The notes: generated from the letters alone by a model not told the origin. DNA of 37,328 nucleotides from Zoogloea sp. LCSB751 (GCF_002028455.1 NZ_MWUM01000037.1:1-37328), one strand, 5' to 3'. Counted from the stretch's first letter, positions 8,065 through 19,069 are shown. Made by a program: numbers and translations.

Positions 8065-8715
8065 TCAGCCGGGAGGCAGCAGGCCCTCGTCCTTGAGTCG
8101 CTTGCCGAGCAATTCGATCAACTCGTCCACCAGGCGGATGGACGACTCGGGGTTGACGGATTCGCTGATCGCAGACCAGATCGGCTTGGCGTCCGGCAGG
8201 CGGTACAGCAGGGTTTCGACCACAACGCGGGTTGTTTCAAGGGTGTAGCCAGGTGTCTCGTAGCTGTAGGGGTAGTAGGTGAAGAAGGGACTGTAGTAGG
8301 GGCGGTAGTAAGGGCCGACTCGCCAGAACAAAGGGTCGGGCCCGACGCGGGTTTGCGGGGGAACGACGGTCTGCGTCTTGTCCACGGACACCAGGCGTGC
8401 GACGAGGGCGCTGTCGAAGCCGCTGTCGATCAGGCGGCGACGCACGCTGTCACTCTCGGGCGCGGGGGGCAGTTCAAGCAGATGTCCGGCGGTCGCCTGT
8501 ACGCTCTTGGGCATGCGCTGTACGACCCGGTTCTCGGCCATCTTGCGCAGGTTTTTGTCGTCCTTTACGGAGACGAAGACGGCAATCCTGTGGGGCGTGA
8601 TTGCGGGCGTACTGGCATCCCGCCAGCTGGACTTGATGGTGCTGGTGGCGCAGCCAGTCAGCAAGAGCATGCAGGGTATGAAAAGTGTCAGTACGGAAAG
8701 GGAACGGCGACGCAT
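8065..8715 (-). CDS. putative outer-membrane lipoprotein (DUF4136-like)
   Basis: A 216-residue protein with a lipoprotein signal peptide (LLLTGC lipobox, Cys22). The mature chain starts with the TSTIKSSWRD segment typical of DUF4136-like lipoproteins. The middle is Pro/Tyr-rich (repeated PYY/PYS between about residues 130 and 155), and a helical C-terminus ends in LLGKRLKDEGLLPPG. The function is unknown. GGAG lies 7 nt before the ATG. The gene lies between dnaE2 upstream and the divergently placed operator at 7932-7980; it points the same way as both neighbours but shows no functional link to either. Confidence 0.75.
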   Translation of the reverse strand: MRRRSLSVLTLFIPCMLLLTGCATSTIKSSWRDASTPAITPHRIAVFVSVKDDKNLRKMAENRVVQRMPKSVQATAGHLLELPPAPESDSVRRRLIDSGFDSALVARLVSVDKTQTVVPPQTRVGPDPLFWRVGPYYRPYYSPFFTYYPYSYETPGYTLETTRVVVETLLYRLPDAKPIWSAISESVNPESSIRLVDELIELLGKRLKDEGLLPPG

Positions 8716-8779
8716 GGCGGACTCCGGGCGCTATGAAATTTGCTTTTGCGTGTGTGAGACCGCCAAAAGCCTGAAGGAT

Positions 8780-11700
8780 TCAATGGAAATCCCGGCTCTT
8801 TGGCACCAGCTGGCCAAGCAGAGCGGAGCGGTCTACGACGCGTTTGGCGTGCAGGTGTACCACCTTGCCCTGACGGACGATTTGCCCATAGACGCCGAGC
8901 AGGCTGGTGCCTAGCAGAATGCGTCTTTCGGCTTCCAGGAGTTCCGGCCGGACAATGACGTTCACCCAGCCGGTTTCGTCCTCGATGGTCACGAACATCG
9001 TGCCTTTGGCCGTGCCGGGGCGCTGGCGACAGGTGACGATGCCGGCCGCCCGGGCCAGCTTTCGGTCGGGACTGTCCGAGATTTCCGTTGCGGTCAGGAA
9101 GCGTTCGGCCCGTAATTGCGAGCGCAGGAAGACCAGCGGATGGCGACCCAGACTGAAGCCCAGGCGCGTGTAGTCGGCGATCAGGTCCTGGGTTTCGCTC
9201 GGGGCGGGGAGTGTGAGTCCGTCCGCCGCCGCCGTGGCCTGCTGGAGCAGGCCGTGGGTGGTCTGGGCGCCGCTGGCGGCCCACCAGGCTTGACGCCGGT
9301 GTCCGGCCAGACTGGCCAGGGCGCCAGCGGAGGCCAGTGCGCGGAGTTCTCCGGGGGTAAGTTCGGCCCGTCGGGCCAGATCGTCGACCGAGATGAAGAC
9401 ACCGTTTTGCCTGGCGTCGCCGATCCGCTGCGCAGCGGCAGAGTTGAATCCACTGACGAGGCGTAGACCGAGTCGGGCGGCGGGGATGTCCGGGGCGCTG
9501 TGGGAGGGCTCCAGCGTACAGTCCCAGTCACTGGCGCTGACATCGGCGGGGCGAACCTCTACCCGGTGGCGTCGGGCGTCCTGGATCAACTGGGAGGGGC
9601 CGTAGAAGCCCATCGGCTGACTGTTGAGCAGGCTGCACAGAAAGGCCGCCGGTTCGAAACGCTTGAGCCAGGCGGAGACATACACCAGCAGTGCGAAGCT
9701 GGCCGCATGGGACTCCGGAAAGCCGTAGCTGCCGAAGCCCTGGATCTGCCGGCACAGCGCCTCGGCGAACTCCTGCGGATAGCCTTCCGCAAGCATGCCG
9801 GCCGTCAGGCGTTCCTGGTAGTGCTGCAGGTCGCCCTGGCGTCCCCAGGCACCCATGGAACGGCGCAGTTGATCGGCATCGCCGGGGCTGAAGCCGGCGG
9901 CGACCATCGCCAGTTGCATGACCTGTTCCTGAAAGATCGGCACGCCGTAGGTGCGGGACAGGACAGGCTCGATCTCCGGCCGTGGATAGTCGATGGGCTC
10001 CTGGCGGGCCACCTTTTCCCGCGCTTGCAGGTAAGGATGGACCATGCCGCCCTGGATCGGCCCGGGGCGAACGATGGCCACCTCGACGACCAGGTCGTAG
10101 TATTTCCGGGGCCTTAGGCGGGGCAGCATGCTCATCTGGGCCCGGGACTCCACCTGGAAGACACCCATGGCGTCGGCTTCGCAGAGCATGTCGTAGACGG
10201 GCGCCTGCTCCCGCGGGATGTCGGCAACCGCAAAGGGGCGGCCACGCCAGCGGGAGATGAGGTCCAGGCTGCGGCGGATCGCCGACAGCATGCCGAGGGC
10301 CAGCACATCCACTTTCAGTAGTCCGAGGGTTTCCAGGTCGTCCTTGTCCCACTGGATGACGGTGCGCTCGGCCATGGCGGCATTTTCCACCGGGACCAGT
10401 TCGGCCAGCGGGCCGCGGGAAATGACGAAGCCACCCACGTGCTGGGACAGGTGGCGAGGGAAGCCGACGAGCGTGTTGGCGAGTTCGAGCAGTCGTTGCG
10501 TACGCGGCGCGTCAGGATCGAGGCCGGCCTCGCGCAGGCGCTCCGGCGCCACCCGACTGCCGTCCCACCAGGCCAGGCGGCGGCTGAGCTGCTCCAGCTG
10601 GCCGAGGTCGAAGCCGAGGGCGCGGCCCACGTCGCGCAGGGCGCTGCGGGGGCGGTAGCGGATCACCGTGGCGGCCAGTGCGGCCCGATCCCGGCCGTAC
10701 TTGTTGTAGATGTACTGGATGATCTCCTCGCGCCGGTCGTGCTCGAAGTCCACGTCGATGTCGGGCGGCTCCCGGCGCTCCCTGGACACGAAGCGCTCGA
10801 AGAGTAGATGCCCTTCCTCGGGTTTGACCTCGGTGATGCCCAGTGCGAAGCACACCACCGAGTTGGCGGCCGAGCCGCGGCCTTGGCACAGGATGGTCTT
10901 GCTGCGGGCGAAGCGGACGATGTCCTCGACGGTGAGGAAGAAGGCTTCGTACTTGAGCTCGATGATCAGCGCCAGTTCCTTGAAGGCCTGGGCGCGGATG
11001 TCGGCCGGAACCCGATCCCGACCATGCGCGGCAGGCGGATAGCGGCGCTGCAGGCCGGCGTCAACCAGTGCACGCAGATGGGATCCCGCCGTGGCGCCGG
11101 GGGGCACGATTTCTTCCGGATACTCGTAGCCCAGCTCCCCGAGCGGGCATGTGCAGCGGGCAGCGATCACCAGCGTTTCGGCCAGCCATTCCGGAGGATG
11201 GCGGCGGGCCAGGCGCTGGCGGCTCTGCAGGTGGAGTTCGGCATTGGCGGCCAGCCGGTAGCCAGCCTCGTCGAGGCTGCAATGATGGCGCAGGGCGTGC
11301 AGCACATCGGCCACGGGCTGGCGCGACGGGTGGTGCATCAGCGGCGCGCAGGTACTGGCGACCGGGATGCCGGCGGTATGCGCTGCTTCGGTGATCCACG
11401 CCTGCCGGCTGCGGTCGTCGGCGCCCATTGGAAGGAGGGCGGCAATCCAGGCGCTGTCGGGGAATAGGGCGGCCAGCCAGCAGGCGTCATCCGTGAGCGT
11501 GGCGGAGGTGGTGTCCGGCGGAATCAGCAGGGCCAGGCAGCTGTTGAGACCGCCACGCAGATCGTGCCGATGCAGCCGGTATTGGCCCTTTTCTGTCGCC
11601 AGCCGGCCGCGGCTGATGAGGCGGCATAGCTGGCCGTAACCTTCCCGGTTCTCGGCCAGCAATACGAGCTGCGGGCCGTCCTCGAGCTGGATGCGGGTGC

Positions 11701-11914
11701 CGACGATCAGCTGCAGCCGTTCCTTGTGGGCCTGCCAGGCTGCGTAAGCCCGCACGACGCCGGCCATGGAGCATTCGTCCGCCAGCGCAAGCGCGGTATA
11801 GCCGAGGGCCACGGCCTGCTCGACGAGTTCTTCCGGATGCGAAGCGCCGGTCTGGAAGCTGAAGTTGGAGCGGGCGCAGAGTTCGGCAAAAGCGGGAGGA
11901 TCCTGTTGGGGCAT
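8780..11914 (-). CDS. dnaE2: error-prone DNA polymerase III alpha subunit, DnaE2 (ImuC)
   Basis: A 1044-residue C-family DNA polymerase used for SOS-induced translesion synthesis. It has an N-terminal PHP domain (YAELCARSNFSFQTGASHPEELVEQA-like opening), the polymerase palm with the catalytic aspartates in PDIDVDFEHDRREE near residue 385, the CQGRGSAANSVVCFALGI finger region, and a C-terminal OB fold (GIVTCRQRPGTAKGTMFVTIEDE). The length and the lack of a replicative tau-binding tail fit DnaE2 rather than DnaE1. A perfect LexA box lies 7 nt upstream of the ATG. The usual partners imuA and imuB are not adjacent, so they may be elsewhere or absent. No Shine-Dalgarno sequence precedes the start. 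Confidence 0.95.
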   Translation of the reverse strand: MPQQDPPAFAELCARSNFSFQTGASHPEELVEQAVALGYTALALADECSMAGVVRAYAAWQAHKERLQLIVGTRIQLEDGPQLVLLAENREGYGQLCRLISRGRLATEKGQYRLHRHDLRGGLNSCLALLIPPDTTSATLTDDACWLAALFPDSAWIAALLPMGADDRSRQAWITEAAHTAGIPVASTCAPLMHHPSRQPVADVLHALRHHCSLDEAGYRLAANAELHLQSRQRLARRHPPEWLAETLVIAARCTCPLGELGYEYPEEIVPPGATAGSHLRALVDAGLQRRYPPAAHGRDRVPADIRAQAFKELALIIELKYEAFFLTVEDIVRFARSKTILCQGRGSAANSVVCFALGITEVKPEEGHLLFERFVSRERREPPDIDVDFEHDRREEIIQYIYNKYGRDRAALAATVIRYRPRSALRDVGRALGFDLGQLEQLSRRLAWWDGSRVAPERLREAGLDPDAPRTQRLLELANTLVGFPRHLSQHVGGFVISRGPLAELVPVENAAMAERTVIQWDKDDLETLGLLKVDVLALGMLSAIRRSLDLISRWRGRPFAVADIPREQAPVYDMLCEADAMGVFQVESRAQMSMLPRLRPRKYYDLVVEVAIVRPGPIQGGMVHPYLQAREKVARQEPIDYPRPEIEPVLSRTYGVPIFQEQVMQLAMVAAGFSPGDADQLRRSMGAWGRQGDLQHYQERLTAGMLAEGYPQEFAEALCRQIQGFGSYGFPESHAASFALLVYVSAWLKRFEPAAFLCSLLNSQPMGFYGPSQLIQDARRHRVEVRPADVSASDWDCTLEPSHSAPDIPAARLGLRLVSGFNSAAAQRIGDARQNGVFISVDDLARRAELTPGELRALASAGALASLAGHRRQAWWAASGAQTTHGLLQQATAAADGLTLPAPSETQDLIADYTRLGFSLGRHPLVFLRSQLRAERFLTATEISDSPDRKLARAAGIVTCRQRPGTAKGTMFVTIEDETGWVNVIVRPELLEAERRILLGTSLLGVYGQIVRQGKVVHLHAKRVVDRSALLGQLVPKSRDFH

Positions 11915-11921
11915 GAGTTGA

Positions 11922-11937
11922 CTGTATATAAATACAG
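11922..11937 (-). promoter_or_regulatory. LexA (SOS) box of dnaE2
   Basis: CTGT-N8-ACAG with an AT-only spacer matches the proteobacterial LexA consensus in full. It ends 7 nt before the dnaE2 start codon and includes TATATA, so it probably overlaps the promoter -10 element. Binding here would block dnaE2 until DNA damage removes LexA. Confidence 0.93.
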
Positions 11938-11978
11938 CTAACTCAACAAGCCATACTTCTGCGCTTCAATACGTGCTC

Positions 11979-12020
11979 AAAAAGAACAGCCCCGACACGG
12001 CATGAACCGATGTCAGGGCT
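11979..12020 (-). terminator. intrinsic terminator on the minus strand upstream of dnaE2
   Basis: On the minus strand AGCCCTGACA and TGTCGGGGCT form a 10-bp stem with one internal mismatch, followed by GTTCTTTTT. This is a convincing intrinsic terminator. No protein gene ends here, so the transcript it stops is either a small RNA or read-through from further upstream. Confidence 0.7.
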
Positions 12021-12170
12021 GGTCCGGGATCGGCGACCGGTGAGGTCGTCGGGCTCCCGGTGGGTGCAGCTGTATCGGTCCCTTGTTATGAGGGAGAGAG
12101 TCACGGTTAAGGGCTGCTTGAGCATCTGCCCCATTCCTCGCTCTCCTCTAGAACCGACATCCGGCAAACC
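11979..12170 (-). ncRNA. candidate structured small RNA
   Basis: Between the dnaE2 promoter and the nrd promoter there is no convincing protein gene, but the minus strand can form three consecutive hairpins. They are a 5-bp stem at 12079-12095, a long hairpin with outer stem CCGGGA/TCCCGG (12024-12029 with 12055-12060) and inner stem 12031-12038 with 12044-12051, and the terminator at 11979-12020. The arrangement is that of a trans-acting small RNA or an attenuated leader. The 5' end is a guess, and no known RNA family was recognised. Confidence 0.4.
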
Positions 12171-12186
12171 GCATCAAGATGCTGAC

Positions 12187-12232
12187 CTCGGTACATATAG
12201 TGTTCTCGTTCATTTTTGTCCTACATATAGTG
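12187..12232 (+). promoter_or_regulatory. tandem NrdR-like boxes
   Basis: Two copies of TACATATAGTG lie at 12192-12202 and 12222-12232, exactly 30 bp apart. Each fits the 16-bp NrdR consensus (ACAC-TATATATAGTGT) at about 11-12 positions, and paired boxes spaced by roughly three helical turns are the known arrangement for NrdR repression of ribonucleotide reductase operons. They lie just upstream of the riboswitch and nrdA. Confidence 0.8.
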
Positions 12233-12271
12233 CTTTATTGACGAGCCGGTCGTCTGGCCGGCATACTGCAG

Positions 12272-12453
12272 CCTCGTTGTTGGTTCCCCCTTGACCGGGA
12301 TTAAAAGGGAATCCGGTGCCAGGCCAAAGCCTGAAACCCGGAGCTGCCCCCGCAACTGTCATCGGTGAGTGCTTCGCCATTCTCTGCCACTGGATGCGTC
12401 CGGGAAGGTGGGTGAAGCGCGCTGACCCGAGAGCCAGGAGACCTGCCACAACC
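12272..12453 (+). ncRNA. cobalamin riboswitch controlling the nrd operon
   Basis: The leader contains the conserved parts of a cobalamin (adenosylcobalamin) riboswitch: GGTTCCCCC ... TTAAAAGGGAATCCGGTGC at the 5' side, GAGCTGCCCCCGCAACTGT in the middle, and the B12 box GAGCCAGGAGACCTGCC at 12431-12447. P1 can form between the GTTGTTGG region and CCACAAC. Regulation of B12-independent class I reductase by such riboswitches is known in other bacteria: plentiful B12 shuts class I off so that a B12-dependent class II enzyme is used. Downstream, AACCTTT (12450-12456) can pair with AAAGGTT (12490-12496), covering the leader ORF ribosome-binding site. Confidence 0.95.
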
Positions 12454-12501
12454 TTTTCCTTGTAACGATGGGGCGGGGTGTCCCTGGCGAAAGGTTTGTG
12501 C

Positions 12502-12620
12502 ATGTCGTGTTCTCACTGTATTTCCGCGATCCGTGCCGGTACGGGCTCTGCCCCTTGTGCCGATGTTGCGGAATCGCCCATGCGCCTTCGACTCTCTGCC
12601 CCCCGATCCGGAGAGTCGCC

Positions 12621-12639
<19 letters not shown>
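12502..12639 (+). CDS. 45-residue leader ORF between the riboswitch and nrdA
   Basis: An ATG at 12502 is preceded by AAAGG with 7 nt spacing and opens a 45-codon frame beginning MSCSHC and ending at TAG 12637-12639, overlapping the nrdA start by 19 bp. It has five cysteines, no signal peptide and no recognised domain. Its ribosome-binding site lies in the 3' arm of a 7-bp stem next to the riboswitch, so B12 could act on its translation. Translation ending just past the nrdA TTG could couple the two genes. It may be a regulatory leader peptide rather than a functional protein, or not be translated at all. Confidence 0.4.
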
Positions 12640-15386
<2,747 letters not shown>

Positions 15387-15471
15387 GCCAGGTTTGTCTG
15401 CCCAAACGTGCCACGTGGCTGGCCCTGCCATCCCAAGCACGCCCAATGCTCCCGTTTAGAAAAGGATTATC

Positions 15472-16275
15472 GTGAATCTCCGCAGTCTTCTCTTCCTGTG
15501 CATCGTCTGTTCGACCGGGCTGGCTCACGCGGCCGAGTGCCCGCGTATCGTCAGCCAATCGCCCTACATCAGCCACGCGCTGGACTGGCTGGGGCTGGGC
15601 AAGTGCATCGTCGGCGCCAGCCGCTATGACAAGTTGGCCGTGACCCGAACCGGCGGCGTCATTGATCCCGATGCAAAAGCGATTGCCGATCTGAAGCCGG
15701 ACCTGGTCATTTTCTCGGAATGGACGGGGGCTGCAGCGGCCCAGGCTGCGACGCCGGCGGGAGCCGCGGCGCTGCGTGTCAGCGGCTTCAAGGGCATGGC
15801 GGGCGTCGAGGCCATGCTGCGGGATATCGGCCGTGCGGCAGGTGTCGCCGATATCGATCAGCGTGTCGCCGGCTTCGATGCGGCCTGGCATGCCGCCGCG
15901 GCGCGTACGGACAGTCGCCAGCGGCGTGTGCTGATCCTGTCGGCCTGCGGCGCCGCGCCTTACTCCTACGGCAAGGGGACAACGCTGTTCGAGCTGTTCT
16001 CTGCCGCCGGGTTCGAGGTTGTCGCCGACCACGACAGCATCCGCAACTTCAAGCCCGGCACGGCGGATGGCGACGTGGCAGCGTGGATCACCGAGCGTCG
16101 GCCCGAACTCCTGGTGGCACTGCAGGACCATAGCGGTGCCACCTGCAATCCGGCCATTGCCCAGCCGGGCATTCCAATCCTGCCGCTGACTGGCGAGTAC
16201 TTCACCAACCCGGGCCCCGATTTCCTCAAGGGCCTGGAAGAACTGCGGCAGAAGATGGCCACGTTCGGCAGCTGA
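15472..16275 (+). CDS. periplasmic cobalamin/iron-complex binding protein, BtuF-like
   Basis: A 267-residue periplasmic substrate-binding protein of the BtuF/FhuD cluster (helical-backbone type III). The signal peptide MNLRSLLFLCIVCSTGLAHA is followed by PRIVSQSPYISHALDWLGLGKCIVGASRYD, the canonical opening of cobalamin and siderophore binding proteins, and later IADLKPDLVIFSEW. It starts with GTG, with AAGGA 6-7 nt upstream. It sits between nrdA and nrdB in the same direction, 85 bp after nrdA and 9 bp before nrdB, so it falls under the same B12 riboswitch. No BtuC or BtuD gene is adjacent, so it would serve a transporter encoded elsewhere. Cobalamin as ligand is inferred from the riboswitch. 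Confidence 0.82.
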   Translation: MNLRSLLFLCIVCSTGLAHAAECPRIVSQSPYISHALDWLGLGKCIVGASRYDKLAVTRTGGVIDPDAKAIADLKPDLVIFSEWTGAAAAQAATPAGAAALRVSGFKGMAGVEAMLRDIGRAAGVADIDQRVAGFDAAWHAAAARTDSRQRRVLILSACGAAPYSYGKGTTLFELFSAAGFEVVADHDSIRNFKPGTADGDVAAWITERRPELLVALQDHSGATCNPAIAQPGIPILPLTGEYFTNPGPDFLKGLEELRQKMATFGS

Positions 16276-16284
16276 TCGGGAGGG

Positions 16285-17418
16285 ATGAACATGAATGCCT
16301 ACCGTTTCGACGACTGGGAAACGCCCGCTAAACCGGATAGCGCCCGACAACTTGCAATGCCCCACGACGCACAATCGGACAGCACGGACGCCAGTGCTCC
16401 TGTCTCATCCGCACTGGCCCCGGTGAATGCCGCCGACAAGCGCATCGTCGGCGGCCACACCGACATCAACCAGCTCGCGCCTTTCAAATATCCATGGGCC
16501 TGGGAGTTCTTTCTCAAGGCCAACCGCAACCACTGGACGCCACTGGAAATCTCCATGGCCCAGGACGTGCACGACTACCACCACAAGCTCACGTCCGCAG
16601 AGCGCCACGTTTTCGAGAACGTGCTGGCCTACCTCACCACCTCCGACATCCTGGCCATGCGCAACATCGGCCTGGCGGTGATGGAGAAAATGAGCGCCCC
16701 GGAGCTGCAGATCTACCAGGCCCGCCAGGTGTACGAGGAAGCGCTGCACACCTGGACTTACCAGCACTGCATCGAATCCATCGGCCTCGACCAGCAGGAG
16801 ATCTACAACCGCTACCGCGTGGTGCCGGCCATCCACGGCAAGATCGCCCTCGCCAACCGGCGCCTGGAGCGGGTGATGCGCCCGGACTTCGACCTGCGCG
16901 AGCGGGACAATCTGCACGAGTTCGCGCTGTCCTACTTCTTCTTCGCGGCGATCTTCGAGGGCTGCTGGTTCTACAACGGCTTCTCGCCGATCTTCGCGCT
17001 GCAGCGCCGCGGCCTCATGAAGGGCGCCGCCGAGCAGCTCCAGTACATCATGCGCGACGAGGTTCTGCACTGCGCCTTCGGCATCCGCGTGGTGCGCGAA
17101 CTGCTCAAGGAAGAGCAGCTCACCCTCGACCCCGCCGCCCTGCGCACGCTATGGGACGAGGCCGAGGCCGCCGAGCACGCTTACGCCGACTACATCCTGC
17201 GCGACCCGATCCTCGGCTACAACGCGGAGCTGCACACCGCCCAGTTCCGCTTCATGGCCAACCGCCGCGCCCGCCAGGTCGGCCTCGCCGAACCCTTCCC
17301 AGGCGCCGAGAGCGTGCTCCCGTGGCTCGACGAACAGGCCAACCTGCGCAAGGAGAAGAACTTCTTCGAGACCCGCGTTACGGAATATCAGACGGGAGGG
17401 GCGCTGGCCTGGGATTGA
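16285..17418 (+). CDS. nrdB: ribonucleoside-diphosphate reductase class Ia, beta subunit
   Basis: The radical-generating partner of NrdA, a ferritin-like protein with a diiron site. Ligand positions are readable: Asp in TSDILAMRNI, Glu-x2-His-x3-Tyr in EEALHTWTY (the last residue is the tyrosyl radical site, so class Ia rather than the Phe-containing Ic type), Glu in FAAIFEGCWF, and Glu/His in MRDEVLHCAFG. The tail TEYQTGGALAWD is the peptide that docks to NrdA. Length is 377 residues. ATG 16285 follows GGGAGG; a second ATG at 16291 is possible. It is the last gene of the nrd operon and converges on the regulator ending at 17491. Confidence 0.96.
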   Translation: MNMNAYRFDDWETPAKPDSARQLAMPHDAQSDSTDASAPVSSALAPVNAADKRIVGGHTDINQLAPFKYPWAWEFFLKANRNHWTPLEISMAQDVHDYHHKLTSAERHVFENVLAYLTTSDILAMRNIGLAVMEKMSAPELQIYQARQVYEEALHTWTYQHCIESIGLDQQEIYNRYRVVPAIHGKIALANRRLERVMRPDFDLRERDNLHEFALSYFFFAAIFEGCWFYNGFSPIFALQRRGLMKGAAEQLQYIMRDEVLHCAFGIRVVRELLKEEQLTLDPAALRTLWDEAEAAEHAYADYILRDPILGYNAELHTAQFRFMANRRARQVGLAEPFPGAESVLPWLDEQANLRKEKNFFETRVTEYQTGGALAWD

Positions 17419-17440
17419 GCCGAAGGAGTGGGGCCGTAGT

Positions 17441-17475
17441 GGCTTGTCGGCGTCGTTCTGCGACACAGACAAGCC
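17441..17475. terminator. bidirectional hairpin between nrdB and the scfR-like gene
   Basis: A perfect 8-bp outer stem GGCTTGTC/GACAAGCC (17441-17448 with 17468-17475) contains an inner stem GTCG/CGAC (17452-17455 with 17461-17464). It lies between two convergent genes. No T tract follows on either strand, so termination strength is uncertain, but the position and symmetry fit a shared transcript end. Confidence 0.6.
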
Positions 17476-17490
17476 CGATCCGCAAGGGCG

Positions 17491-18933
17491 CTAATCTTGC
17501 GGCGTCGCCCCGGCAGGCTCCCGCGAACCATGCCGGTAGGGCTCGAAGTAGCGTCGGTCGGCGTCAATGGACAAACTGCGGCCCATCGGCGGGAAGGCCC
17601 GCTGCGGGCAGTCTTGCCGTTCACAGACCTTGCAGCCGGCACCGATGGGTGTGGCCACGTCGGGATCGCTGAGGTCCAGGCCGCGGGAATAGACCAGGCG
17701 GTCGGCGTGGCGCAGGTCGCAGCCGAGGCCGATGGAGAAGGTCTTGCCCGGTGCGCCGTAGGCGCCGGACTCCCGCGCCACGCTGCGGGCGATCCACAGG
17801 TAGCGGCGCCCATCGGGCATGGCGGCCAGCTGGGTCAGGATACGGCCGGGCACCGTGAAGGCTTCATAAACGTTCCACAGCGGGCAGGTGCCGCCGATGC
17901 GCGAGAAATGGAAGTCGGTGGCTGACTGCCGTTTGGATATGTTGCCGGCCCGGTCGACGCGGATGAAAAAGAAAGGCACGCCGCGGGCGGCCGGCCGCTG
18001 CAGCGTGGATAGCCGGTGACAGACCGTCTCGAATCCGACGCCAAAGCGCTGCTCCAGCAGGCCGATGTCGTAACGCAGGGCTTCGGCCGTTTCCAGGAAG
18101 CGCCCGTATGGCAGCACCAGCGCGCCGGCGAAGTAGCTGGCCAGCCCGATACGCGTGAGGGCCCGCGATTCGTCCAGCGTAAAGCGCCCCGAGGCGGCCA
18201 TGCCGTCGATGATGTCGCCGGCCTCCAGAAAGGCGAGCTGGGTGGCGAGCTGGAAGGCCTGCTGACCCCGTTCCAGGTGCGAGGACAGACGCAGTAGCCG
18301 CGCTGCCGGATCGTAGCGGCGCTGCACGCCGGCATCTTCCCGGTCGAAAGCGACCCGGACGCCGTGGATGTCCTCCAGGCGCCGGGTGAGTGCGGTGGCC
18401 AGATCCATGCCGTCGCTGCAGGATTCGAAGATCGTCTCCGCCAGTTGGTCGAGTTCGTCGATGTGGTTGTGGCGGGCGTAGAAGAAGTCCCGCACTTCCT
18501 CGTAGGGCATCGGTGCCGGACTTGCCACGCCGCTGCGGTCGTCCCCCAGGCGGGCGGCCAACACCTCCGCCCGCTCCCGCTGGTCGCGCAGGCTGCGGTC
18601 CAGGGCGATCAGCGTACGTGCCACCGCCGGCATGTTCGCAGCGAGCTCGCGGATCTCGGCGGTCGACACCGGCGTATCCCCCTGCGCTGACAGGAACACT
18701 TCGCGCAGATCGGCGGTGAGGCGAGCTTCGTCGTCCTCAGAGAACTGCTGCACATCGACGCCGAACACCGCATTCAACTTGAGCAGCACCGGCACGCTGA
18801 GGGGGCGCTGGTTTTGCTCCAGCTGGTTCAGGTAGCTTGGGGAGAGCTCCAGCGCCCGCGCCAGCGCCACCTGGGTCAGGCCGCGCTCCTCCCGGAAGCG
18901 TCGCAGGCGGATGCCCATGAAGGTCTTTTTCAT
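17491..18933 (-). CDS. XRE/DUF2083 short-chain acyl-CoA regulator (ScfR/PrpR-like)
   Basis: A 480-residue transcription regulator. Residues about 8-65 form an XRE helix-turn-helix (LRRFREERGLTQVALARALELSPSYLNQLEQNQRPLS). A central region corresponds to an IrrE/ImmA-like domain without a visible HExxH, and the C-terminal DUF2083 domain carries a cysteine cluster (GCKVCERQDCPQR). This architecture is that of the ScfR family, whose members sense propionyl-CoA or related esters and control propionate metabolism. The ATG at 18933 is preferred to the longer frame because the domain begins right after it and AAAGG lies upstream. It diverges from the thioesterase-prpC-acnD-prpF-lyase genes, with TTTGCA-N4-TGCAAA between them. 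Confidence 0.88.
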   Translation of the reverse strand: MKKTFMGIRLRRFREERGLTQVALARALELSPSYLNQLEQNQRPLSVPVLLKLNAVFGVDVQQFSEDDEARLTADLREVFLSAQGDTPVSTAEIRELAANMPAVARTLIALDRSLRDQRERAEVLAARLGDDRSGVASPAPMPYEEVRDFFYARHNHIDELDQLAETIFESCSDGMDLATALTRRLEDIHGVRVAFDREDAGVQRRYDPAARLLRLSSHLERGQQAFQLATQLAFLEAGDIIDGMAASGRFTLDESRALTRIGLASYFAGALVLPYGRFLETAEALRYDIGLLEQRFGVGFETVCHRLSTLQRPAARGVPFFFIRVDRAGNISKRQSATDFHFSRIGGTCPLWNVYEAFTVPGRILTQLAAMPDGRRYLWIARSVARESGAYGAPGKTFSIGLGCDLRHADRLVYSRGLDLSDPDVATPIGAGCKVCERQDCPQRAFPPMGRSLSIDADRRYFEPYRHGSREPAGATPQD

Positions 18934-18963
18934 CTCGGATGCCTTTGGCGAATGTTCGCAAGA

Positions 18964-18979
18964 TTTGCAAGTGTGCAAA
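18964..18979. promoter_or_regulatory. ScfR-type operator TTTGCA-N4-TGCAAA
   Basis: A perfect inverted repeat of TTTGCA around AGTG lies in the divergent intergenic region, close to the start of the regulator gene. ScfR-family regulators bind TTTGCAAA-type repeats. A second near-palindrome, GCGAA-TG-TTCGC, lies at 18948-18959, and a TTCGCAA half follows at about 18986-18992, suggesting a compound, probably autoregulated operator. Confidence 0.7.
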
Positions 18980-19011
18980 ATTTCATTCGCAATCCTTCGC
19001 TTTTTCAGTGG

Positions 19012-19039
19012 TTTACAGCATTTTTGAGGTGCGTATATT
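19012..19039 (+). promoter_or_regulatory. promoter of the methylcitrate operon
   Basis: TTTACA (19012-19017) and TATATT (19034-19039) are separated by 16 bp and resemble a sigma-70 promoter. The predicted start lies some 25 bp before the thioesterase ATG and downstream of the ScfR-type operator. Confidence 0.55.
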
Positions 19040-19069
19040 GCGAATACCTGATGTCGAACGCAAGCCAAT

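Noticed and set aside
12192..12232. The two TACATATAGTG copies as the start of a repeat array or CRISPR
   Set aside because: Only two copies, and they fit NrdR boxes; no further repeats follow.
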